This document shows, piece after piece, positions 57,330 through 64,000 of a stretch of DNA of 64,000 nucleotides; position 1 is the stretch's first letter; every line of letters begins with the position of its first letter. Origin of the DNA: Merdivicinus sp050943495 (lineage in GTDB: Bacteria > Bacillota > Clostridia > Oscillospirales > Ruminococcaceae). Both the position numbers and the translations under genes were made by a program. The notes under the pieces were generated by a model. The model worked only from the letters and a program-made list of their open reading frames with translations. It made no database searches and was not told the DNA's origin. The DNA lies in NCBI GenBank assembly GCA_050943495.1, contig JBMNPH010000009.1:1-64000 (forward strand). Direction: 5' to 3'.

Positions 57330-58726
57330 TGCAAATTGGTCTCCTTCCCTGTTGCCCGTACCAGCAAAAGCAGCCGCTCTGTTCCGGGATGCGGGAGATT
57401 TCGTTCCGCCGGGCCGATATATTCCGCCCAGACGACCCCTTCCCCATCCGAAACGACCATTGCATTCTGCCGCTCCTGTCCGGATAATCCGGAGGCACTG
57501 TACAATTTTTTTAAAAGCCGGGCGCCGGTTCTCCCTTTCAGGCGGATTTGATCGCCCGTCATCCGGTGCCGGAATTTAAGTCTCCCAATTATTGTATCAT
57601 AATCCAGCGAAAAAATTAAGTCGGAATTATAAATTTTTTTGTTTTTTTGGAAATTCGCCGCATTTTCCTGCAAAAGGCCTGCGCAGCCGCCGTCCGGTAA
57701 TGTAATTTCCGCGACAATGCGGCCGGGATTCCACTCCTGTGGAAGTTCGATCTCCCATTCAAAGGGAATTTCCTTCGGATGCTGGGGCTCGACCTGCATC
57801 CACCCCCGCCGGACAGTCAGCTGAAGGTCTCCGGGCAGGTTCAAAGCGCCGGATGGCTGTTTTGCCAGCTTCACCGCTGCCGACAGCAGCGCAAAGTCCG
57901 CCGGAATCCTCTTTTCGCCGAGAAAAAAGCCCATTGCCCGCACCGCCATGCTCGGATGCGCCGCTGCAATGGCCGCCGCCGACAGTTTTCCATTCGACAG
58001 CGCCTCGGCATATAAACATTCTGCCTGCTGTTCCAGATACTCCCGGTCCGCCGTGAGGCTCTCCGCCAGCTGTCCGGCGTGGCGTTCTGCTCCGGCATTG
58101 ACCTGCTTTAAGGCGGGAATGACCTTCTGCCGGATCCGGTTGCGCGCATAATGCGGGTCGGCATTGGTCGAATCCTGCACAAACGGCACGCCGCGGCGGG
58201 TACAGTATTCTTCGACTTCGGCGCGGGTACAGTCCAGCATCGGCCGGACAATCGCCCCCCGCCGTTCCGGAATCCCGCACAATCCCGCCAGACCGGTCCC
58301 CCGCGCCAGCCGGAACAGCATCGTCTCCAGCTGGTCGGAAAGGGTATGCGCCGTCGCAAGGAGAACTCCTTCTCCCAGCTTTTGCCGGGTTTCCTCCAGA
58401 AAGTCATACCGCAATCGGCGGCCGCATTCCTCTTCGCCTTCGCCGGATGCCGCCGCTTCCGCCCGGACATCTGCCCGCCCGGAATAGAACGGAATCCCGT
58501 GCGCCGCACAGAATTCCCGCACAAACGCCTCATCCCGCTCGCTTTCCGCGCCCCGCAGGCAGTGATTGAAATGCCCTGCCGATACCCGGACGCCGCTTTC
58601 CAGCAAAAAATGCAGCAATGCCATCGAATCAGCACCGCCGGACACCGCCGCCAGCACCGGATGATTTTCGACAAGTCCCAGCCGGAACTTCTCTTCCAGC
58701 GGCAGACGGCTGCGTTTATGGCTCAT
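57326..58726 (-). CDS. tilS: tRNA(Ile)-lysidine synthetase
   Basis: TilS puts lysine on C34 of tRNA-Ile(CAU) so that it reads AUA. The 466 residues have the PP-loop AAVSGGADSMALLHFL near residue 30, HFNHCLRGAESERDEAFVRE, TAHTLSDQLETMLFRLARGT, QDSTNADPHYARNRIR and a C-terminal substrate domain. ATG 58726 overlaps dnaB by 11 bp; a longer frame upstream overlaps dnaB far more and is not used. Confidence 0.94.
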   Translation of the reverse strand: MSHKRSRLPLEEKFRLGLVENHPVLAAVSGGADSMALLHFLLESGVRVSAGHFNHCLRGAESERDEAFVREFCAAHGIPFYSGRADVRAEAAASGEGEEECGRRLRYDFLEETRQKLGEGVLLATAHTLSDQLETMLFRLARGTGLAGLCGIPERRGAIVRPMLDCTRAEVEEYCTRRGVPFVQDSTNADPHYARNRIRQKVIPALKQVNAGAERHAGQLAESLTADREYLEQQAECLYAEALSNGKLSAAAIAAAHPSMAVRAMGFFLGEKRIPADFALLSAAVKLAKQPSGALNLPGDLQLTVRRGWMQVEPQHPKEIPFEWEIELPQEWNPGRIVAEITLPDGGCAGLLQENAANFQKNKKIYNSDLIFSLDYDTIIGRLKFRHRMTGDQIRLKGRTGARLLKKLYSASGLSGQERQNAMVVSDGEGVVWAEYIGPAERNLPHPGTERLLLLVRATGKETNLQ

Positions 58727-60080
58727 CGCGGTACAGCTCCACATTGGTAAATCGGGTGTATTCGCCCTGCCAGCCGAGCGTGACATCGCCGGTCGAGCCG
58801 TGACGGTTTTTCGCCACGATGCAGACCGCCGTATTCGGATTGGCCGGCTCGGAATTTTCATCGTCGTTGTAATACGCTTCCCGGAACAGGAACAGCACGC
58901 TGTCGGCGTCCTGCTCGATGGATCCGGATTCACGCAGGTCGGAAAGCATCGGGCGGTGCCCCTGCCGCTGTTCCGCTGCACGCGAAAGCTGGGACAGGCA
59001 GATGACCGGGACGTTCAGTTCCTTTGCCATGACCTTGAGGCTTCGGGTAATCATCGAAACCTCCTGCACCCGGTTTTCGATCCGCGAGCCGGATCCCATC
59101 AGCTGCAGATAGTCAATGACGATCAATCCCAGATTGTGCAGCCGCCGCAGCTTGGCCTTCATCTGCGAAACGGTCAGACCCGCCGAATCATCCAGATAGA
59201 TCTTGGTCGCGCTCAGCCGCTGCGCCGATACCGCCAGCCGCGACCATTCCTCGGTATCCAGATGGCCGGTCCGAAGCTTGTCGCTCGTGATCGTGGCGTC
59301 TGCGCAGAGCATACGCGAGACCAGCTGCGGATTGGACATTTCCAGCGAAAATACTGCCACTTCGACATCGTTTTTCAGCGCGACATTTGCCGCGATATTC
59401 AGCGCAAAGGCGCTCTTTCCCATACCAGGACGGGCCGCCACCAAAATCAGGTCCGATTTGTTGAGGCCCGAAATCATGGCGTCCAGCCCGATAAATCCGG
59501 ACGGAATACCGGTATAACGACTGTCCGCCCGGGAATGCATTTGATAGATGTTGTCGTAGACGCCGATGATGACATCGCTGATCGGCTGCAAATCCGAGGT
59601 CTGGCGCCCCTGCCGGATGTCGTAGATCTTCTGTTCCGCCGCGTCCAGCAGATCATTGGCGTCACCATCCCCCTCCCGCACTGAGGCCGCAATATCCGTC
59701 GCGGTGCTCAGCAGATTGCGCAGGTAATACTTCTCCACTACAATCTCGCAGTACTGCGGCAGATTGACGATGGTCGGCACCATCTCCATCAGGTGCAGCA
59801 AATAGGTTTTGGCGCTTTCGTCCGTCTCAAAGACCGATGCGCGCACTGCCTCCTCGAGCAGAGTGACAAAGTCGATGGGCCGGGACTCGCTGAACATCTG
59901 GATCATTAGGGCGTACAGTTCCTGATGCGCCTTGGTGTAAAAGACAGCCGGCGATTTGATGGTATTCATCACATCCGGCAACTTCTCCGGATCAATGAGA
60001 ATGGAACCCAGTACCGATTGCTCGGCCTCCAGGCTGTAAGGCAGATTCTGCCCATATTCGTTGATTGCTTCGTCCAACAC
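58716..60080 (-). CDS. dnaB: Replicative DNA helicase
   Basis: The ring helicase unwinds DNA at the fork. The product has the N-terminal hairpin domain (PYSLEAEQSVLGSILIDPEK) and the RecA-like domain with AARPGMGKSAFALNIA, VAVFSLEMSNPQLVSRMLC, GLIVIDYLQLMGSG and LRESGSIEQDADSVLFLFRE. GTG 60080 (or TTG 60077) is chosen because GGAGGG lies just upstream. An in-frame ATG at 60104 falls in the T-run of the terminator at 60108-60134 and has no ribosome binding site. Confidence 0.95.
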   Translation of the reverse strand: MLDEAINEYGQNLPYSLEAEQSVLGSILIDPEKLPDVMNTIKSPAVFYTKAHQELYALMIQMFSESRPIDFVTLLEEAVRASVFETDESAKTYLLHLMEMVPTIVNLPQYCEIVVEKYYLRNLLSTATDIAASVREGDGDANDLLDAAEQKIYDIRQGRQTSDLQPISDVIIGVYDNIYQMHSRADSRYTGIPSGFIGLDAMISGLNKSDLILVAARPGMGKSAFALNIAANVALKNDVEVAVFSLEMSNPQLVSRMLCADATITSDKLRTGHLDTEEWSRLAVSAQRLSATKIYLDDSAGLTVSQMKAKLRRLHNLGLIVIDYLQLMGSGSRIENRVQEVSMITRSLKVMAKELNVPVICLSQLSRAAEQRQGHRPMLSDLRESGSIEQDADSVLFLFREAYYNDDENSEPANPNTAVCIVAKNRHGSTGDVTLGWQGEYTRFTNVELYRDEP

Positions 60081-60107
60081 AGACCCTCCATTCCGGCCGA
60101 TCATAGG

Positions 60108-60134
60108 AAAAAAGGGCGGTATCCGAAACCGCCC
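60108..60134 (-). terminator. Terminator between rplI and dnaB
   Basis: On the minus strand, GGGCGGTTTCGGATACCGCCC is approximated by the stem GGGCGGT/ACCGCCC (overlapping loop), followed by TTTTTTCC. It should reduce dnaB transcription from the rplI side. Confidence 0.82.
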
Positions 60135-60157
60135 CGCAGTTTGTTCAGATTCCGGCC

Positions 60158-60604
60158 TCAGGCTTCCTTGACAACTACTTTCATCTCGGCTACTACGCCG
60201 TTATGCAGCTTCAAATCAAAGGAAAATGTCCCAAATGCCTTGATTTCTCCGTTCAGAGTGATCTTCTTCTTGTCAATGTCCAGCTTGTACTCGTTTTTGA
60301 GCGCCGCCGCGATTTCCTTAGAAGTTACCGCCCCGAACAGACGTCCGCCGGTGCCGGCCTTGGCAAGGACGGTCACGCTCTTGCCGTTCAAACGGTCCCG
60401 GTTTGCCTTAGCGGCGTCCAGTTCCACCTGCGCATGATGCGCCTTGGCAGCGTCCTGCGTTTTTTTGTTATTAATGGCTGTTGCAGTCGCCTCGATCGCC
60501 AGCCCCTTCTTCAGCAGGCAGTTGCGCGCATAGCTGTCCGCAACCTCCACCAGATCGCCCTTTTTGCCGCTTCCCTTCACATCTTCGGTCAGTATTACCT
60601 TCAT
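60158..60604 (-). CDS. rplI: 50S ribosomal protein L9
   Basis: The 148-residue bL9 begins MKVILTEDVKGSGKKGDLVE and has DSYARNCLLKKGLAIEAT. A long central helix and a C-terminal globular domain (AGTGGRLFGAVTSKEIAAAL) follow. The gdpP-rplI-dnaB order is the conserved Firmicute arrangement. Confidence 0.97.
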   Translation of the reverse strand: MKVILTEDVKGSGKKGDLVEVADSYARNCLLKKGLAIEATATAINNKKTQDAAKAHHAQVELDAAKANRDRLNGKSVTVLAKAGTGGRLFGAVTSKEIAAALKNEYKLDIDKKKITLNGEIKAFGTFSFDLKLHNGVVAEMKVVVKEA

Positions 60605-60623
60605 CGTCTATCATCCTTTCCAA

Positions 60624-62591
60624 TTATCCATGTGTTTTATAATATTTGTCGATGGCCTCCAGCAGCATCTGCTTGACCTTCTCCATCTCGACGCCCTTAA
60701 TCTGCGCGCCCGCCATCGTATGATGGCCGCCGCCGCCCAGCGTCTCCATGATCATCTGCACATTGATAGCCCCCATAGATCGGGCGGAGATACTCACAAC
60801 TCCTTCGCTTTCATACAAAACAAAGGATCCGTCCACTCCGTCAATTCCCAGCAATTCATCCGCCGCCTGCGGCGCCACAATCCGCATGTCATCCGACACA
60901 AAATTGCTCTCTGCAACCGCACATTTCTTATAAATCTGCGCCGCCGCCACAATCCGGCTCCGCCGCTGATAGGAATCCATCGTGCTCGAAAACAACTTCC
61001 GCACCGTGATGGTATCCGCGCCAATCCGCCGCAGATACGCCGCTGCCTCAAAGGTCCGCACACCCGTCCGCAGCACAAAATTCCGCGTATCCAGCATGAT
61101 GCCCGACAAGAGCGCCTGTGCAATAACCGCATTGATGCGGCAGTTGTCGCCCATGTACTGGATGAGTTCGGTCACCATCTCCGACGCCGACGATGCATAC
61201 GGCTCGTGATAGAAAATCACAGCGTTGTCGATGTGGTTGACCATCTTGCGATGATGGTCGATGACAACCACCGTCTTGCAGCGATTATAAATATCCGCCG
61301 ACTCCACCAGATTGACGGTGTGAGTATCGCAAATGATGAGCAATGTATCCTCGGTAATCGAGAAGAGCGCATCCGACGGGTCGACAAACAGATTGCCGCA
61401 GCCCTCGCCGGTCACCATCTCGACCAGAATATTCGCCAGCGTCTTGTCCCGGTCAATCACGACATCCGCCTGCTTGCCGATGGTCCGGATGGCATAAGCC
61501 AGTCCCACCGCCGCGCCGACACAGTCCAAATCTCCGAATTTATGCCCCATCACCAGAACCCGGTCGGCATTCTGGATCAGTTCCGACAGCGCATTGGCCA
61601 CGATACGAGTCTTGACCTTGGTGCGCTTCTCCACGCCCTTGGAAACGCCGCCGTAAAATTCATACATCGACTGATTTTTGATTGCCGCCTGGTCGCCGCC
61701 GCGCCCAAGCGCCATATCCAAAGCCTGACGCGCTGCCGCCTCACTCTTGGCAAGGGTCGGCTCCCCGCGCCCGACACCAATGGATAGTGTGACCGGGATA
61801 TTGCCGTCGGTCTGGATTTTCCGGATCTCGTCGAGAATCTTAAACCGGCTGTCGATGATCTTTTCCAGATGCTGCTCTTCGACCACCATCAGGAACTTAT
61901 CCCCGTCAAACCGCTTGATAAAACTGGTCGTCGTCGAACTGATAAAATCCTCCAGCGTCGAGTCAATCGCACCCAGAATCCGCGATTTTTCGCTCTCTTT
62001 GGCGTGCTGCATGACCTCGCCGTAATTGTCGAGCATGATCATCATCACGGACGGGCGTGTTTTTTCATAGAGCTCGGCCTCTTTTTTCAGGCTGGTCATC
62101 TCAACAAAATACAACGTGCACAGCTCGGTCGTATTCTCTTTTTTGAATACTCCGTACACCCGATACCAATTCCCGCAGCAGATAACTTCTTTTCCCTGCG
62201 GTGTGCAGAATTCCGCTAAGTCTTCCTTGATGATCTGATTCAAATTGAAGCCGTACAAATCCTGCTGGTTGACGACCTCTTCCCGGAATTTATCCGAATA
62301 CCAGATAATCTCCCGATCGCCCGTCACAATCATAATCGGCAGCGGAAATTCCTGCAAAAAACGCCGCTGGCTGGCTGACAGCTGCGCCATCGCCTTTTGG
62401 AGCATGGCATGCACCAGACTCTGCATATGCACCAAATGCCAGACAGTAAGCCCACATGCAGCAGCGGCAATCGGAAACGCGATATAGAATGCCAGCGGGC
62501 TGATGAAAAACATCATTCCCGCCAGAATGAGCGAAATCGCGGAAAGAAGAATCAGGCAAGCCAACAGATTGCCCACCCGTTTATTTTTCAT
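60624..62591 (-). CDS. gdpP: Cyclic-di-AMP phosphodiesterase GdpP
   Basis: GdpP (YybT) hydrolyses c-di-AMP. The 655 residues show two N-terminal membrane segments (about 10-55), a degenerate PAS domain, and a degenerate GGDEF domain (FIKRFDGDKFLMVVEEQHLE). The DHH domain has GHKFGDLDCVGAAVGLAYAI and VVVIDHHRKMVNHID, and the DHHA1 domain has LGGGGHHTMAGAQIKG near 622. All DHH metal residues expected appear present. A promoter lies at 62653-62681. Confidence 0.95.
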   Translation of the reverse strand: MKNKRVGNLLACLILLSAISLILAGMMFFISPLAFYIAFPIAAAACGLTVWHLVHMQSLVHAMLQKAMAQLSASQRRFLQEFPLPIMIVTGDREIIWYSDKFREEVVNQQDLYGFNLNQIIKEDLAEFCTPQGKEVICCGNWYRVYGVFKKENTTELCTLYFVEMTSLKKEAELYEKTRPSVMMIMLDNYGEVMQHAKESEKSRILGAIDSTLEDFISSTTTSFIKRFDGDKFLMVVEEQHLEKIIDSRFKILDEIRKIQTDGNIPVTLSIGVGRGEPTLAKSEAAARQALDMALGRGGDQAAIKNQSMYEFYGGVSKGVEKRTKVKTRIVANALSELIQNADRVLVMGHKFGDLDCVGAAVGLAYAIRTIGKQADVVIDRDKTLANILVEMVTGEGCGNLFVDPSDALFSITEDTLLIICDTHTVNLVESADIYNRCKTVVVIDHHRKMVNHIDNAVIFYHEPYASSASEMVTELIQYMGDNCRINAVIAQALLSGIMLDTRNFVLRTGVRTFEAAAYLRRIGADTITVRKLFSSTMDSYQRRSRIVAAAQIYKKCAVAESNFVSDDMRIVAPQAADELLGIDGVDGSFVLYESEGVVSISARSMGAINVQMIMETLGGGGHHTMAGAQIKGVEMEKVKQMLLEAIDKYYKTHG

Positions 62592-62652
62592 AACATTCGG
62601 CCCTTTCCTCTCATTTCAAAAGCGACGGCTTGGCCGTCCCTCCAATATTACT

Positions 62653-62681
62653 ATTATATGATATTTGCCTCACCAATGCAA
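62653..62681 (-). promoter_or_regulatory. Promoter of gdpP inside an inverted repeat
   Basis: On the minus strand, TTGCAT (62681-62676), 17 bases, TATAAT (62658-62653). It overlaps the inverted repeat TTTGCCTCA (62664-62672) / TGAGGCAAA (62691-62699), which may be the end signal of the RNase J gene or an operator. No T-run follows the stem. Confidence 0.68.
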
Positions 62682-62714
62682 GTGCGTTGATGAGGCAAAC
62701 TGAAAATTTTCCCG

Positions 62715-64000
62715 TTAAATTTCCATGATAATTGGCAGGATCATGGGACCGCGTTTTGTTTTCTTATAAATAAACGAAGAGAGGTGATCCTTCATACTGA
62801 TTTTGAGGGCACTCCATTCCCGGATATTCCGTTCCTGGCAGTCGTCCAGCACCCGTTTGACAAGCTGGCGGGCTTCTTCCATCAGTTCCTCGGACTCCCG
62901 CACGTAGACAAATCCGCGTGATACAATATCCGGGCCCGCCACAACGGCACCGGATTCGCTTTCGATGGTCACCACCACAATAATCAAACCGTCCTCTGCC
63001 AGATGCTGGCGATCCCGCAGCACAATCGATCCTACATCGCCGACTCCGTAGCCGTCGACAAAGACCCGGCCTGCCTCAACCGTGCCGGCCTGCCGCATAG
63101 TTTCAGCATCCAGCTCAATCACCTGTCCAATGTCGGTAATCAGAATGTGATCCGGCGCCATTCCCATATCTTTCGCGATCTGCGCATGCGCCCGCAGGTG
63201 CTTATACTCGCCGTGAACCGGGATAAAGAACTTCGGCTTGGTGACCGAAAGCATCATTTTTAAATCGCCTTGGCAGGCGTGTCCCGAAACATGCACTTCG
63301 TACATGGATTTATAAATAACCTCGGCGCCCAGCTTAAGCAGCTCGTTAATGACCCGGGTCACATGCTTTTCGTTGCCGGGGATCGGCGTCGCCGAAATTA
63401 TGATATAGTCATTGGCAGTCACGCTGACCTTCCGATGCTCACCGGCCGCCATCCGAGATAATGCAGACAACGGTTCCCCTTGGCTGCCGGTTGTACAGAT
63501 GACAATCCGATTGGCAGGATACCGCCCGATATTGTCAATATCAATCATGATATCTTTCGGAACCGTCAGGTATCCCAGTTCAATTGCTTTCGCCACCACG
63601 TTGATCATACTGCGGCCGGAAACCGCAACTTTGCGGCCAGTCCGTTCTGCCATATTGACGATCTGCTGGATTCGGTGGATATTGGAGGAAAAGGTTGCAA
63701 TAATAATCCGGCGGTCTCCTGCCTGTGCAAACAGATTTTCAAAGGCATATCCCACCTGCCGTTCGCTCTCGGAAAAACCTGGACGTTCGGCATTGGTCGA
63801 ATCTGCCAGCAGACAGAGCACGCCTTTGCTTCCCAGCTCGGCAAACCGCGCAATATCAATCGGTTCGCCCTCGATGGGAGTATAATCCACCTTAAAGTCG
63901 CCGGTCTGGATAATCACGCCGGCCGGCGTCGTGATGGCAACCGCCATCGCATCCGGAATGGAGTGATTCACCCGGATAAATTCGACCGACATGCAGCCCA
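62715..64000 (-). CDS. rnj: Ribonuclease J (partial; N-terminus beyond the window)
   Basis: A metallo-beta-lactamase/beta-CASP RNase acting in mRNA turnover and rRNA maturation. About 428 C-terminal residues are present: VAITTPAGVIIQTGDFKVDY, LLADSTNAERPGFSESE, IATFSSNIHRIQQIVNMAE, CTTGSQGEPLSALSRMA, HVSGHACQGDLKMM, KFFIPVHGEYKHLRAHA and the C-terminal oligomerisation domain. Roughly 130 residues with the first HxHxDH motif lie beyond base 64000. The gene precedes gdpP. Confidence 0.94.
   Translation of the reverse strand, partial: GCMSVEFIRVNHSIPDAMAVAITTPAGVIIQTGDFKVDYTPIEGEPIDIARFAELGSKGVLCLLADSTNAERPGFSESERQVGYAFENLFAQAGDRRIIIATFSSNIHRIQQIVNMAERTGRKVAVSGRSMINVVAKAIELGYLTVPKDIMIDIDNIGRYPANRIVICTTGSQGEPLSALSRMAAGEHRKVSVTANDYIIISATPIPGNEKHVTRVINELLKLGAEVIYKSMYEVHVSGHACQGDLKMMLSVTKPKFFIPVHGEYKHLRAHAQIAKDMGMAPDHILITDIGQVIELDAETMRQAGTVEAGRVFVDGYGVGDVGSIVLRDRQHLAEDGLIIVVVTIESESGAVVAGPDIVSRGFVYVRESEELMEEARQLVKRVLDDCQERNIREWSALKISMKDHLSSFIYKKTKRGPMILPIIMEI

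Noticed and set aside
57326..58981. Longer tilS frame starting at 58981
   Set aside because: It would overlap dnaB by 266 bp; the added residues show no TilS similarity, and the start at 58726 matches the family.
1..64000. CRISPR array, tRNA or rRNA genes
   Set aside because: No regularly spaced direct repeats with unique spacers, no cloverleaf pattern with TTCRANNC, and no rRNA-like conserved stretch were noticed.

Overview
The window looks like chromosome of a moderately GC-rich Gram-positive anaerobe, most likely a gut Clostridia (Oscillospiraceae/Ruminococcaceae-like). The evidence is AGGAGG-type ribosome binding sites, frequent TTG/GTG starts, a fused S10-spc-alpha ribosomal cluster with adk, map, a KOW protein and infA in the Firmicute order, a C4-zinc S14, GdpP, RNase J, a DUF975 protein, a TIGR01440 protein and PadR/DUF1700. 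No rRNA, tRNA, CRISPR array or transposase gene was recognised.

Layout. 1-9952 (+): a 5'-truncated comM/yifB, then ilvB, an SdpI-like membrane protein, ilvN, comEC, holA, a Toprim protein (RNase M5-like), a hypothetical protein, and an MBOAT/DHHW surface-acylation pair. 10014-17601: flavodoxin (-), tandem-domain PPK2 (+), then on the minus strand a HAD protein, citramalate synthase, a P-loop protein, pgi, YjjG and an overlooked 36-residue membrane peptide. 17723-33787 (-): about 16 kb of ribosomal genes from rpsJ to rplQ with secY, adk, map, infA and rpoA, behind a consensus promoter and a long structured leader. 33854-34476: a divergent small gene/XRE pair. 34974-42439 (-): the aromatic operon aroF-aroB-aroA-aroC-GNAT-pheA-aroK-aroE, with mostly 4-nt overlaps. 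It is preceded by a promoter, a 37-codon leader peptide rich in Phe/Tyr/Trp and a terminator. 42465-54722: mixed metabolic and regulatory genes (AMP-ligase with cupin regulator, PadR/DUF1700, two related Cys-rich small proteins, mutY, acetyltransferases, sugar-phosphate isomerase, GtrA, VanZ, M14 peptidase). 54769-64000 (-): ftsH, hpt, tilS, dnaB, rplI, gdpP and a partial RNase J gene.

The two most interesting items have no protein product of ordinary size. (1) A hairpin-rich element of about 470 bp occurs twice in opposite orientation (34476-34940 and 52244-52715). Both copies are bounded by AAAGYTTT-type ends. About 320 bp are nearly identical, while the remaining arm differs in sequence but keeps the same hairpins by compensatory changes. 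(2) An aromatic-amino-acid attenuator (leader peptide, alternative pairing, terminator) stands in front of the whole shikimate operon. Secondary items are a family of small CxxC proteins beside XRE regulators, a ComEC whose beta-lactamase-like domain lacks metal ligands, a cre-like operator, and a long rpsJ leader with a terminator-like stem.
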